From Mycobacterium paraseoulense (lineage in GTDB: Bacteria > Actinomycetota > Actinomycetes > Mycobacteriales > Mycobacteriaceae), in contig NZ_AP022619.1 in the NCBI RefSeq assembly GCF_010731655.1, positions 434,001 to 498,000 on the forward strand: a stretch of 64,000 bases of DNA. The letters are read 5' to 3'. The stretch's first letter is position 1, and each line of letters starts with the position of its first letter. This document shows, piece by piece, positions 17,361-28,186 of this stretch. The translations under genes were made by a program, and so were the position numbers. The notes under the pieces are model-generated. The model was not told the origin of the DNA, made no database searches, and saw only the letters and a list, made by a program, of their open reading frames with translations.

Positions 17361-17785
17361 CTGGGCAGGGGTGCGCCGCATTGCAGCGCACCGTTGTCGG
17401 GGTCGGCGTTTCCGGGCACAGGTCTGACCATCTGATCGGTCTGGGTGAAAACGTTGTCGTCGACGTCGATCTCGCAGTGCACGTTCGCCGCGTAAGGGAA
17501 ATGAAGCACTATCCGCATGCCGGCTTCCTGCGGGTCGGGCAACACCGTGTTGGCCTCGAATGCGTTGCCGGGCATGGACGGCAGGTTGGTGGTGTTCGTC
17601 TGGCCGCCGTTGATGATGAAGGTCGCCCGGCTGCCCGTTGTCAGCGCGTCGATCCGGGCCCGGTAGGTGATGTTGTGCAGGTCCGCCCGCGCGGTCGCCG
17701 GACTCAACTGGGAGCCAACGGCGACGATCGTCACCGCGGTGATCGGCAGCAGCCTGTGGCCGGTCCAGCTCATGATTGCTGACAT
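17357..17785 (-). CDS. Small exported protein of unknown function (Rv1632c-like)
   Basis: This 142-residue protein has a signal peptide (about 1-34: ITAVTIVAVGSQLSPATARA, with an A-x-A-type cleavage site). A mature domain follows, predicted to be beta-rich, with two Cys near its end (VHCEIDV, LQCGAP) that may form a disulfide. It looks like the small periplasmic or secreted domain found in mycobacterial MmpS-like or hypothetical proteins; I cannot assign a function. It is convergent with coaE, overlapping by 4 nt. In M. tuberculosis the next gene is uvrB, but here an 8-kb block intervenes. Confidence 0.8.
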   Translation of the reverse strand: MSAIMSWTGHRLLPITAVTIVAVGSQLSPATARADLHNITYRARIDALTTGSRATFIINGGQTNTTNLPSMPGNAFEANTVLPDPQEAGMRIVLHFPYAANVHCEIDVDDNVFTQTDQMVRPVPGNADPDNGALQCGAPLPS

Positions 17786-17815
17786 TACGCTCAGCGGGTT
17801 CCGAGGACCAAGCGG

Positions 17816-18591
17816 TCAAGGCTGGCAGCGGGGGCACCAGAACGTCGTCCGTCCGCCCGCCCGACCTCGGTCCAGGCGGGTGCCGCAGCGTGGGCAGTGC
17901 GGGTCCGGCTCGTCGCGGACTCGGTGAGCCAGCGGGGCAGGCCGGGCACCCGGCCGTGTCGCACCGCGGTGCGCAGCACCTGGGTCATGGCGCTGTGTAT
18001 GCCCTTCAGATCGTCGTGGCTCAAATCGGCGACCGGGCGGGTGGGCCGTATTCGGGCGCGCCAGCAGATTTCGTCGGCGAGCAGGTTGCCGAGCCCGGCG
18101 ATCACGGACTGGTCCGTCAACGCCGTCTTGAGCCGCCCCCGACGTCCCGCCAGCGCCCGGCGAAAGGCGGGCAGCCCGAGGCCCAGCGCATCCGGGCCCT
18201 GCGGACCGGTGACGCGCGCGATGTCGTGTTCGTCGTCGGCCAGCCAAACCCCGCGCAATTTGCGAAGATCGGCGTAGCGCAGTTCACCCTGGTCGAGCGA
18301 CACCACCAGCCGCTCATGCCCGATCTTTGCCGCACCCGTGGCGGCAAAGTAGGGGCGGCCCGTCATTCCGCTATGGACCAGCAGCGTGGGTCCCTCCGTC
18401 GGCAGGATCAGCCACTTCCCATGCCGGCGCGGGGCACCGAAATGGCGACCGGTCAATCGGCGCGCGAGGGTACCCGCGGTGGTGTTACGCAGAATGCCCG
18501 CATCGCGGACCTGCACGCGCCGAATCCGGCGCCCCGGCAGCGTCTCGGCCAACTCCCGCCGAAACCCTTCCACGTCAGGGAGTTCAGGCAC
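17816..18591 (-). pseudogene. Fpg/Nei-family DNA glycosylase, frameshifted before the zinc finger
   Basis: A GTG at 18591 begins PELPDVEGF, with the catalytic Pro-Glu of Fpg/Nei enzymes, which remove oxidised bases and nick the strand. The H2TH region (SVIAGLGNLLADEICW) follows. Near 17915-17928 the frame changes. In the original frame the C-terminus becomes TESATSRTRTAH... and runs to 17791 without a zinc finger. In the neighbouring frame a perfect four-Cys zinc finger (CPRCGTRL...TTFWCPRCQP, stop at 17816) is preserved. The 776-nt length is one base short of a whole number of codons, so one base is missing. It overlaps the polymerase gene upstream by 8 nt. Either the gene is broken or there is a sequencing error. 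Confidence 0.8.
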
Positions 18592-19474
18592 GGAGCGTCG
18601 CCAAACGCCGCATCGGGCCGGGCAGCGAGCGGGCGTGCCGGGACATGTTGACCCACGGATCGGCTTGGCCCGCCAGCCGTTCGGGAACATCGCGAAGCGT
18701 GAATCGGTCCGCCCGCAAGCCGCGTGCATCCAATTCGTCCCACTCCAGCGGCGTGGCGACCGGGGCGCCGTTGCGGGCCCGGACCGAATAGGGCGCAACC
18801 GCGGTCTGCGCGTAGGCGTTTCGCATGATGTCGAGATATACCCGGCCGCCTCGCTTTTCCTTGCGGACTTCCACGGTGCGGTGGGCGGGGTCGTCGGCGA
18901 CCGCAACCTCGGCGACGTCGCGGGCGAACTGCCGTGCGGTGTCGAAGTCGGTATCCGCCCGCACCGGCACCACGACGTGCAGGCCGCGCGAACCGGTGGT
19001 CTGCACATAACGCGCCAGGCCGAGGTCTTGCAGCACACCGGCCACCGCATGCGCGGCGGCCCGCACCGCCCCGAAGTCTTCGTCGGACGGGTCGAGATCG
19101 AAGACCAGCCGGTCGGGATTATGCGGCCGGCCCCGCCGCGATTGCCACGCGTGCAAGGTGATCCCGTTCTGGTTGGCCAGCCATTGCAACGCCTCCCGCC
19201 GTTCGGCGACCGGATGCACCACGGTGCCGCCCTCTTTGGCGACCTCGACGCGGCTCATCCACTCCGGCATCGAATCGGCGAAATCCTGTTGGATGAAGCC
19301 GTTCTCCCCGATGCCGCGCGGAAATCGCTGGACGTTGAGCGCCCGGCCCCGCACATGGGGCAACATCGCGTCGGCCACCTGACCGTAGTAGGCGACGAGG
19401 TCGGCTTTGGTGATTCCGTCGGCCGGAAACATGATCCGGTCCGGATGGGTGACCTCGACGTCAATGCGGGACAT
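18584..19474 (-). CDS. LigD-type polymerase/primase domain protein (PolD1-like)
   Basis: This 296-residue stand-alone protein equals the polymerase domain of LigD, an archaeo-eukaryotic-primase fold that fills gaps with ribo- or deoxynucleotides during end joining and short-patch repair. It starts MSRIDVEVTHPDRIMFP. Catalytic acids are in VFDLDPSDEDF (Asp126, Asp128), and TGSRGLHVVVP holds the nucleotide-binding His. The ATG at 19474 overlaps the ligase stop by 14 nt, and its own stop overlaps the glycosylase by 8 nt, so the three are probably translationally coupled. M. tuberculosis has PolD1 (Rv3730c) next to LigC elsewhere. Here the pair lies beside uvrB with a glycosylase added. Confidence 0.9.
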   Translation of the reverse strand: MSRIDVEVTHPDRIMFPADGITKADLVAYYGQVADAMLPHVRGRALNVQRFPRGIGENGFIQQDFADSMPEWMSRVEVAKEGGTVVHPVAERREALQWLANQNGITLHAWQSRRGRPHNPDRLVFDLDPSDEDFGAVRAAAHAVAGVLQDLGLARYVQTTGSRGLHVVVPVRADTDFDTARQFARDVAEVAVADDPAHRTVEVRKEKRGGRVYLDIMRNAYAQTAVAPYSVRARNGAPVATPLEWDELDARGLRADRFTLRDVPERLAGQADPWVNMSRHARSLPGPMRRLATLRA

Positions 19475-20477
19475 CAGGGGTCTCCCGGACGACGTCGGTG
19501 GGGTCCTTATCGGTGCGGATGCCGAGGTAACGCGGGTGGCGCAGTTTTCCGTCGCGGGTCCACTCGGTGAAACCGATCTGGACCACCACTTCCGGGCGGG
19601 CCCAGTGGGCGCCGGCCTCCCGCACCAGACCTCGGCCGAAGGGCGGGGTATCCCGCGCGAGTGGGGAGAGCCGCTCGCGCAGGCGGTGCAGCGTGGCTTC
19701 GTCGAAGCCGGTGCCCACCTTGCCGGCGTACACCAGGTCGCGACCGTCGTAATAGCCCAGGAGCAGCGCGCCCAACTCGACGCGGCTGCCCTTGGGGCTG
19801 GTGTAGCCGCCGACCACAAACTCCTGATCGCGCACGCACTTGAACTTCAGCCAATTCTTCGAGCGTCCGCCCTCATATCGCGACTCGGCCAGCTTCGCGA
19901 TCACCCCTTCGTCGCCGCGCTCGCAGGCCGCGCGGTAGGCGGCCAGGCCGTCGGAGACCCGGTGCGGGGTGTAGCGCAGGGGGTCACCGAAATCAATCGC
20001 CTTGCGTAGCAGCCGCTTACGCCAGATCAGCGGCGCGTCGACGGTGGACTTGCCGTCCAGGTGCAGCAGGTCGAAGACGTAGTAGAAGACGCGCACCGGC
20101 GATGCGCGGGCCACCTCGGGGTCGGTGATGCCCAGGCGGCCCTGCAGCCGGGCGAAGCTGGTGCGGCGCCCGTCGAACGCCACCACCTCGCCGTCCAGCA
20201 CGAAGCGCGTGGTCTGCTGGGCGGCAACCGCGTCCACCAGTTCCGGGTAGGTTCCGTTGAGCGGCTGGCGGTTTCGCGACAGCAGCCGCACCCGGTCGCC
20301 GTCACGGAACGCCAGGCAGCGCATCCCGTCGAACTTGCGCTCGAAGATCCACCGGGGATCGGAGAACCGCTTGTCGGTCAGGGTGGCCAGCGTGGGGGAT
20401 CGCCAGTCTGGCACCGCCTCCTCGCGCAGCGCCTGGCGCACGGCCTCGGGCAGACTTGCGGCTACATCTGGCGCCAC
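19461..20477 (-). CDS. ligC: ATP-dependent DNA ligase, LigC type
   Basis: This 338-residue ligase has the nucleotidyltransferase motif I with the adenylated Lys (ERKFDG, Lys48) and motif III-like YYVFDLLHLDG. Motif IV is GDEGVIAK and motif V is KNWLKFK. A C-terminal OB domain (EVVVQIGFTEWTRDGKLRHPRYLGIR) follows. LigC enzymes seal nicks in repair with ATP, unlike the essential NAD-dependent LigA. The start is the GTG at 20477, which overlaps the DUF402 stop by 16 nt. The downstream gene is the partner polymerase. The gene symbol follows the family; orthology to M. tuberculosis LigC (Rv3731) versus a second LigC is not resolved. Confidence 0.9.
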   Translation of the reverse strand: MAPDVAASLPEAVRQALREEAVPDWRSPTLATLTDKRFSDPRWIFERKFDGMRCLAFRDGDRVRLLSRNRQPLNGTYPELVDAVAAQQTTRFVLDGEVVAFDGRRTSFARLQGRLGITDPEVARASPVRVFYYVFDLLHLDGKSTVDAPLIWRKRLLRKAIDFGDPLRYTPHRVSDGLAAYRAACERGDEGVIAKLAESRYEGGRSKNWLKFKCVRDQEFVVGGYTSPKGSRVELGALLLGYYDGRDLVYAGKVGTGFDEATLHRLRERLSPLARDTPPFGRGLVREAGAHWARPEVVVQIGFTEWTRDGKLRHPRYLGIRTDKDPTDVVRETPDVPH

Positions 20478-20902
20478 GTCAGCTCCATCCCATTGCCGGC
20501 CAGCCAGCGGGAGAGGTCATAGCCGTTGCGGGCCAACCCCGCCACGGCGTCCACGGCCCGCCGCACCGCCCGCTCGGCGACCTCGGGGGTCAACAAGCCG
20601 TGCCGGACCGCATCCAGCAACTCGTCGACGTCGGCCAGGTCCGCGCCGTCGCCGGTGCGGACCTCGATGTCGAGGTAGTGATCCTCCGAACGCCACACCT
20701 CGGGTCCCGGCGTGTATTCGCCCACGTCGAGGTAGTAGTCGTGATCGCGTTCATGGCCCGGATTGAAGTGAAAGACCGTGGCGCGCAAGCCGAGCGACGG
20801 CAGCAGCCACGACTCGAGGTAGTGGAACTGGGCGCGGCCGGGGGTGGGCCGCGCCACGTAGAGGCCCCACGGGTGCACCGCATAGCGATCCACGTCCCGC
20901 AC
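20462..20902 (-). CDS. DUF402 protein (nucleotide phosphatase-like family)
   Basis: The 146 residues from the GTG at 20902 include WGLYVARP, FHYLESWLLP and PGHERDHDYYLDVG, typical of DUF402 proteins. Some members are nucleoside di/triphosphate phosphatases; the role here is unknown. The family N-terminus appears to lie further upstream. In the same frame the codons before 20902 read HPPKHETFDL...TNTDPKGI, a family-like N-terminus, but the only codon in the initiator place is ATC (20968-20966), and the in-frame TAG before it is the stop of the ABC gene. The gene may start at ATC or may be shortened. It heads the ligase-polymerase-glycosylase chain, overlapping ligC by 16 nt. Confidence 0.75.
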   Translation of the reverse strand: MRDVDRYAVHPWGLYVARPTPGRAQFHYLESWLLPSLGLRATVFHFNPGHERDHDYYLDVGEYTPGPEVWRSEDHYLDIEVRTGDGADLADVDELLDAVRHGLLTPEVAERAVRRAVDAVAGLARNGYDLSRWLAGNGMELTWRQM

Positions 20903-20974
20903 GATGCCCTTGGGATCGGTGTTGGTGCGGGCGATCAGGTCGAACGTCTCGTGTTTCGGTGGATGGATGATGTA

Positions 20975-20980
20975 ACTCTA
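20975..20980 (-). promoter_or_regulatory. Putative -10 box of the DUF402-ligase chain
   Basis: On the minus strand TAGAGT overlaps the ABC stop codon, and six bases later comes the ATC that stands where family members have their initiator Met. This matches the TANNNT-N6-start pattern of leaderless genes in this window. Confidence 0.3.
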
Positions 20981-23554
20981 ACGCCGAAGCCGGATTCTCC
21001 AGCGCACGAAACCGGCGTAGAACAGCGACAACGCCGCCAGCATGCCCATGTCCAGCAGCCAGACCATCGACGTGTGTTGCCAGAACCGGTCCTGAGACAG
21101 CAGCGAATCGGGCACCAGGCGCCGCAGGTCGACCGTCGACGCCGCCGCGGCGTAGCCCCAGCGCGCCGGCATCCCGAAGGACAGCTGGTCCAGTCCGAGC
21201 CGGCCGGTCACGGGCACCATGCCGCCGCACAACACCAGCTGTGCCATCACCGTCACCACGAACAGCGGCATGATCTGCTCACTGGAGCGGACCAGCGATG
21301 AAATCGCCAGGCCGAGAATCGCCGAGGCGACGCAGGTGGCCGCGACGGTGGCGAACAATTCGACGCCTGCCCCTACGGTCGAATGGCCGAGCAGGACGGC
21401 GCCATGCGTCGGCGCGCTCTTGCCGATCACCACGATCGCGGTGATGATCGCCGACTGCAGGATCGCGAACCCACAGAACACCGCGGCCTTCGCGAGCAGG
21501 TAGGCGGTGGTCGACAGCCCGACCGCCTGTTCGCGCTGGAAGATCGGGCGCTCGCCGACCAGGTCGCGGATGGTCAGCGCGGTGCCCATGAACGCCGCGG
21601 CCGGCATCAGCAGCGCCAGGATCTGCGCCGCTTCGTCGGGTGTTCCGGCGTTGGCGCCGGGCAGATGGAATCCGTTGCTGCCCGGGACCGTCAGCGACAG
21701 GGAACCCAGGATGAACGGCAAGAGCGCCAGGAAGACGAAGTAGGCGCGGTCGGCGACGACCAGGCGGATCTGCCGGCGAGCGACCGTCGAAACCTGGCGC
21801 CGCACACTGGTATGTACCGGCTCGCCGAGCGCGCCCGGCTCGTCCGCCCTGTCCGGCAACAGCTTCTGCGGCCGCTTCTGGGCCTCACGCTGTTCCAGGA
21901 ATCGCCGGTTGGCCTCCTCGGGGTCGGCGCCCACCTTGGTGAAGATCTTCGCCCAGTTGGTGGTGCCCATCGCGGCGCCGATCTGGTCGGGCGGGCCGCA
22001 GTAGGCCGTCTTGCCGCCCGGGGCCACCAACAGCAGCTGGTCGCAGGTGTCGAGGTAGGACAGCATGTGCGTCACCACGATCACCACGCGACCCGCGTCC
22101 GCGAGCTGCCGCAGCATCGTCATGACCTGGTAGTCGAGCGCCGGGTCGAGGCCCGAGGTCGGCTCGTCGAGGATCAGCAGCGATGGGCCGGTGAGCAGCT
22201 CGAGCGCCACCGAGGCCCGTTTGCGCTGACCGCCGGACAACTTGTCCACCCGGGTGTCGGCGTGTTTGGTCAGGTCGAGCTCGTCGAGGACCTGCGCGAC
22301 GACGTTGGCCCGGTCGGCCTTACTGGTGTCGGGGGGCAAACGCAGTTCGGCGGCGTAGCCAAGCGCCTGGTTGATCGTCAGCTGCCGGTGCACCACGTCG
22401 TCCTGCGGGACCATGCCGATGCGGCTGCGCAGCGACGCGTATTCGGTGTGAATGTCGTGGCCCTCGAACGTAACCGAGCCCGAGCTGGGGGTGCTGTAGC
22501 CGGCGACGAGCCTGGCCAGCGTGCTCTTGCCGGCACCCGACCCGCCGATCACGGCGGTCAGCGTGCCGGGACGGGCGATCAGCGAGATGTCGTCCAACAG
22601 TTGTTTGCCGTTGTCGACGACGTACTTGACGTTGCGCACCTCCAGGCCGCCGCTGCGCGCCGCGGCCTCGCTGCGTTTCGTCAGGGTGCCGTCGCGAAAG
22701 ACGAGATCGACGTTGCCGATGGTGACGACGTCGTCGTCGGTCAGGATCGCCGACCCGACGCGGGTGCCGTTGACGAAGGTTCCGTTGATGCTGTTGTCCC
22801 GGATTTCCGTGCCCAGCGGCGTCTGCACCAACGTCGCGTGCTGACGCGAGGCCAACACGTCCGAGACGACGACGTCGTTCTCCGCGGCGCGGCCGATCGT
22901 CATGGCGCCCGGGGTGCCCGCGGCCGCCGACGAGCGCGGCGAGAGCAACTTCACAAAGCGCGTCGCGAGGTTGGACACGTCGGCCGTCTTGGCATCGACG
23001 ACGGTGAGTTCGGTCGGCGGCGTCGAGCCCGGCTGGGCCGGCGCCCCGGCGTGCACGACGGTCCGCTCATCGGCCGGTGCGGCGCGGATGCCCGATGTGG
23101 GCACCGGCCTGCGGGGCGGTGGTGCTTGTGGGGGCGGCGAAACCGGCTGACGGGGCGGTGAATTCGGTGGCGCGGCCCACGCAAGCGTCGGCGGCCCGGG
23201 CTCCGGGCTCGGCCGGGTCCGGCCCGGCCGGTCGGTGTAGCCCTGCTGCGGCCCGATGGCGAAGGTCAGGCGCGGTCCCCGCGGATTGCCGACGTGAATG
23301 CTCTGACCGTCGTGGATGTCGATGACCGGCATCCGATAGCCGTTGAGGTAGGTGCCGTTCAGCGAGCCGTTGTCGATGGCCAACCAGCGGCCCTGGTCGA
23401 AACGCAGGATCAGGTGGGCACGCGAGATGCGTGGATCGGCGATGCGCATATCGGCCCGCATGTCGCGGCCGACGACCACTTCGTGTCCGGCCGCGAAGGA
23501 TCGTTGGTACCCGTCGAGCCGAATCGTCAGGAGGGGCGGGGCGGGTCGAGTCAC
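20978..23554 (-). CDS. FHA-domain ABC transporter (Rv1747-like)
   Basis: This 858-residue single-chain transporter has five parts. A first FHA domain (about 10-100; GRDMRADMRI, SRAHL, NGSLNGTYLN) is followed by a Pro-rich linker and a second FHA domain (about 210-295; GRAAENDVVVSD, SRQHATL). Next is an ATPase with Walker A GGSGAGKST, signature LSGGQRKRAS and Walker B LLILDEPTSGLD. An ABC-2-type six-helix membrane domain (about 600-850) completes it. FHA domains bind phosphothreonine. In M. tuberculosis Rv1747 the kinase PknF modifies the linker, and the protein is proposed to export cell-wall glycolipids. Here a kinase gene is divergent instead of in the same operon. The start is the GTG at 23554. 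Confidence 0.94.
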   Translation of the reverse strand: MTRPAPPLLTIRLDGYQRSFAAGHEVVVGRDMRADMRIADPRISRAHLILRFDQGRWLAIDNGSLNGTYLNGYRMPVIDIHDGQSIHVGNPRGPRLTFAIGPQQGYTDRPGRTRPSPEPGPPTLAWAAPPNSPPRQPVSPPPQAPPPRRPVPTSGIRAAPADERTVVHAGAPAQPGSTPPTELTVVDAKTADVSNLATRFVKLLSPRSSAAAGTPGAMTIGRAAENDVVVSDVLASRQHATLVQTPLGTEIRDNSINGTFVNGTRVGSAILTDDDVVTIGNVDLVFRDGTLTKRSEAAARSGGLEVRNVKYVVDNGKQLLDDISLIARPGTLTAVIGGSGAGKSTLARLVAGYSTPSSGSVTFEGHDIHTEYASLRSRIGMVPQDDVVHRQLTINQALGYAAELRLPPDTSKADRANVVAQVLDELDLTKHADTRVDKLSGGQRKRASVALELLTGPSLLILDEPTSGLDPALDYQVMTMLRQLADAGRVVIVVTHMLSYLDTCDQLLLVAPGGKTAYCGPPDQIGAAMGTTNWAKIFTKVGADPEEANRRFLEQREAQKRPQKLLPDRADEPGALGEPVHTSVRRQVSTVARRQIRLVVADRAYFVFLALLPFILGSLSLTVPGSNGFHLPGANAGTPDEAAQILALLMPAAAFMGTALTIRDLVGERPIFQREQAVGLSTTAYLLAKAAVFCGFAILQSAIITAIVVIGKSAPTHGAVLLGHSTVGAGVELFATVAATCVASAILGLAISSLVRSSEQIMPLFVVTVMAQLVLCGGMVPVTGRLGLDQLSFGMPARWGYAAAASTVDLRRLVPDSLLSQDRFWQHTSMVWLLDMGMLAALSLFYAGFVRWRIRLRR

Positions 23555-23746
23555 TACTCAAGTATCGGTGCGCGCCGCGGGTGCTCTTATTGGGATCGCC
23601 TGTGATTTCGCTATGTTTCGGCGCGGGCACTCATAACCGTTTCATAGCTTGGTGAGGCGAACCCCCCACCGGCATCCGGCATGATCTTGAAGATAAGGGG
23701 AGATTGCCGGCGCGCCGGGGCGGCTACGAGGGGGGTGAAGTGATCG

Positions 23747-25798
23747 ATGGACGAGGACAAGGGGACCACGCGTCGCATCGGCGCCGGGCGCCGGCTGTTG
23801 AGCAACCCGCATCGGGCCCGCGCGGCGCTGCGCGCGGGATTTCACTCGGTGCCCGCGGTAACCGTCTCCCACCTCTTCCGTCGCATCCAGCCGATCAGCT
23901 CGACCCCGAGCGCGCAGGCCGAGGCGGCGCCGCGGTCCGGCGAGGTCGACGTCTCCCGCCCGTCGGTCAACGGCGGGGCGCCGTTCGCGGGGTACACGAT
24001 CTTGCGGCAGCTGGGCGCCGGGGGCATGGCCGAGGTGTATCTGGCGCTGCATCCCCGGTTGCCGCGCCGCGACGTCATCAAGGTCTTGGCGGAGGCGGTC
24101 ACGGCCGATCCCGAGTTCCGCGAAAGGTTCAACCGCGAGGCCGATCTCGCCGCGACGCTGTGGCATCCCCACATCGTCGGCGTGCACGACCGAGGCGAAT
24201 TCAATGGCCACCTGTGGATCTCCATGGACTACGTCGAGGGCACCGACGCCTCCCGGCTGGTGAAAGAGTGCTACCCGGACGGGATGCCGATCGATGAGGT
24301 GTGCGCCATCGTGCACGCTGTTGCGGGCGCGCTCGACTACGCCCACGACCGCGGGCTGCTGCACCGCGACGTCAAACCGGCCAACATCCTGCTCACCCAT
24401 CCCGATGACGAGGAACGCCGAATCCTGTTGGCGGACTTCGGTGTCGCACGCCACCTCGGTGACATCAGTGGAATCACCGAGACCAACGTCGCCGTCGGAA
24501 CGGTGGCCTACGCCGCTCCCGAACAGTTGACGGGATCCAACATCGACGGGCGGGCGGACCAATACGCTTTGGCCGCAACGGCTTTCCACCTGCTCACCGG
24601 TGCACCGCCGTTTCAGCACTCGAATCCGATCGCGGTGATCAGCCAGCACCTGCACGAGGAGCCGCCCAGGCTCAGCGATCACCGCCCGGAGCTGGCCCAC
24701 CTCGATGAGGTGTTCGGCAAGGCCCTGGCCAAACAACGCGAGGACAGGTTCGAGCGGTGTCGCGCGTTCGCCGCCGCCGTCAGCGAGTCGCGCGACGCCG
24801 TCGCCACACCCGGTCCGCACGTCCGGCCCGAAGCCGCGTCGATGGCGGCGCGGCGCGGCGTTGTCTCGGCGATGAACCACCGGTTCCCCTCGCGGACGCG
24901 GTGGGCGGTCGGGTTGGTGTGCGCGATGCTGATCGCCGTGGCGGCCACCTGGTCGGTGCTGTACTCGTTCGAGCCGGACACGCCGCCGAGCACCCCCGCG
25001 CTCGCGTCCAAGCCGTCCGTCCCCGCGCCCACCGCCGCGCCGGTCGGCTCCGGCGGTCCGGTGCTCAACGGGACCTACAAACTCGACTACGACCAGAGCA
25101 AGCGCACCACCAACGGCGTCGCGATCCGCCACGACGGCCCCGCCACCGGGTGGTGGGCGTTCCGTTCGGTGTGCACCACGAACGGGTGTGCGGCCACCGC
25201 GGCACGGCTGGACAACGCCGCCCATCAGACGGCCGCCGGACAGACGGACACCTTGCGCTTCGTCGGCGGCTACTGGCAGGGCGCCCCGCAGCAGGACCGG
25301 CTGGGCTGTGCCTCGCCCCACGGGCAGCCCCCGGCCACCCAGCAGGAGACCCTGGCCTGGTCGCTGGCGCCCCAGGCCGACGGCAGCCTGCGCGGCACCG
25401 TGACCGAGACCGTGCTCAGCAACGAGTGCGGCGCGCAGGGCGCGGTGGTGCGGGTGCCGGTGGTGGCCACCCGGGTCGGCGGCGTGCCGGCCGGCGTGCA
25501 CCTGGGCGACCCCGCCCAGGCCATCAGCGCGTCGAAGACGTCGGCGGCCCCGGCGCCGCCCGTCCTCGGCGCGGTCTGCGGCGACGTCGGCAAGCTGGCC
25601 TACGACCCCACCAACAGCGAGCAGATCGTCTGCGAGGGCAACAGCTGGGCCAAGGCCCCGATCACGATGGGCGTGCACGCCTCCGGCAGCTCCTGCGACC
25701 GGCCGGGCACCTCGGTGTTCGCCATGACCACCTCGAACGACGGTTATCTGCTGCAGTGCGATCCCGTCACCCGGACCTGGACGCGGCCCGGGGGATAG
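23747..25798 (+). CDS. Transmembrane Ser/Thr protein kinase
   Basis: This 683-residue eukaryotic-type kinase has a domain at about 80-345: Gly loop [12 protein letters not shown], Lys112 (VIK), catalytic loop HRDVKPAN (Asp208) and DFG (Asp230). After a basic linker there is one membrane helix (about 386-407), a Pro-rich stalk, and an extracytoplasmic domain of about 260 residues with several Cys and Trp-rich segments. The roughly 75-residue basic N-terminal extension before the kinase is unusual. The ATG at 23747 follows a GAGGGGGGTGAAG stretch. It is divergent from the FHA-ABC gene, a likely substrate by analogy with PknF-Rv1747, and lies 171 nt upstream of uvrB. Which named kinase it equals is uncertain. 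Confidence 0.92.
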   Translation: MDEDKGTTRRIGAGRRLLSNPHRARAALRAGFHSVPAVTVSHLFRRIQPISSTPSAQAEAAPRSGEVDVSRPSVNGGAPFAGYTILRQLGAGGMAEVYLALHPRLPRRDVIKVLAEAVTADPEFRERFNREADLAATLWHPHIVGVHDRGEFNGHLWISMDYVEGTDASRLVKECYPDGMPIDEVCAIVHAVAGALDYAHDRGLLHRDVKPANILLTHPDDEERRILLADFGVARHLGDISGITETNVAVGTVAYAAPEQLTGSNIDGRADQYALAATAFHLLTGAPPFQHSNPIAVISQHLHEEPPRLSDHRPELAHLDEVFGKALAKQREDRFERCRAFAAAVSESRDAVATPGPHVRPEAASMAARRGVVSAMNHRFPSRTRWAVGLVCAMLIAVAATWSVLYSFEPDTPPSTPALASKPSVPAPTAAPVGSGGPVLNGTYKLDYDQSKRTTNGVAIRHDGPATGWWAFRSVCTTNGCAATAARLDNAAHQTAAGQTDTLRFVGGYWQGAPQQDRLGCASPHGQPPATQQETLAWSLAPQADGSLRGTVTETVLSNECGAQGAVVRVPVVATRVGGVPAGVHLGDPAQAISASKTSAAPAPPVLGAVCGDVGKLAYDPTNSEQIVCEGNSWAKAPITMGVHASGSSCDRPGTSVFAMTTSNDGYLLQCDPVTRTWTRPGG

Positions 25799-25827
25799 TG
25801 GTTTCCGGCGCCACTGGGCGACCCCCG

Positions 25828-25855
25828 AATTTGATATCGCCGGCGCTATCAAATT
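25828..25855. repeat. Perfect inverted repeat between the kinase gene and uvrB
   Basis: AATTTGATA (25828-25836) and TATCAAATT (25847-25855) are exact reverse complements around ten G/C-rich bases that contain CGCCGGCG. It could be a repressor operator or a terminator of the kinase transcript. It lies 86 nt before the uvrB promoter box. Confidence 0.5.
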
Positions 25856-25940
25856 GGCGGATCGTCGGGTCCCTCCAACCCGGTACTGATGTGACGGATG
25901 GGGCTGTGGGTGCGCTGGCCGAGCCGCGGCGCCACAACAC

Positions 25941-25963
25941 TTGTCGGTGCGCGGAACTACCCT
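25941..25963 (+). promoter_or_regulatory. uvrB promoter of RecA-NDp/PafBC type
   Basis: TTGTCGGTG (25941-25949), eight bases, then TACCCT (25958-25963) fits the TTGTCRGTG-N8-TANNNT pattern of RecA-independent DNA-damage promoters, which PafBC activates. The -10 box ends six bases before the uvrB ATG, so the mRNA is probably leaderless. Confidence 0.75.
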
Positions 25964-25969
25964 GGTGGC

Positions 25970-28129
<2,160 letters not shown>

Positions 28130-28174
28130 GTTTGCTGGCAGCGCATCTCGGATTGGCACCCCGAAGACGCCCCA

Positions 28175-28180
28175 TACGGT
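28175..28180 (+). promoter_or_regulatory. Putative -10 box of the MFS gene
   Basis: TACGGT ends six bases before the GTG at 28187, with no ribosome site in between, consistent with a leaderless transcript. Confidence 0.4.
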
Positions 28181-28186
28181 AGAAGG

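Noticed and set aside
20978..20980. Programmed TAG readthrough fusing the ABC transporter to DUF402 as the main explanation
   Set aside because: Possible because the frames match, but a -10-like box and the family-like start residue at the ATC position make an independent, non-standard start more likely.
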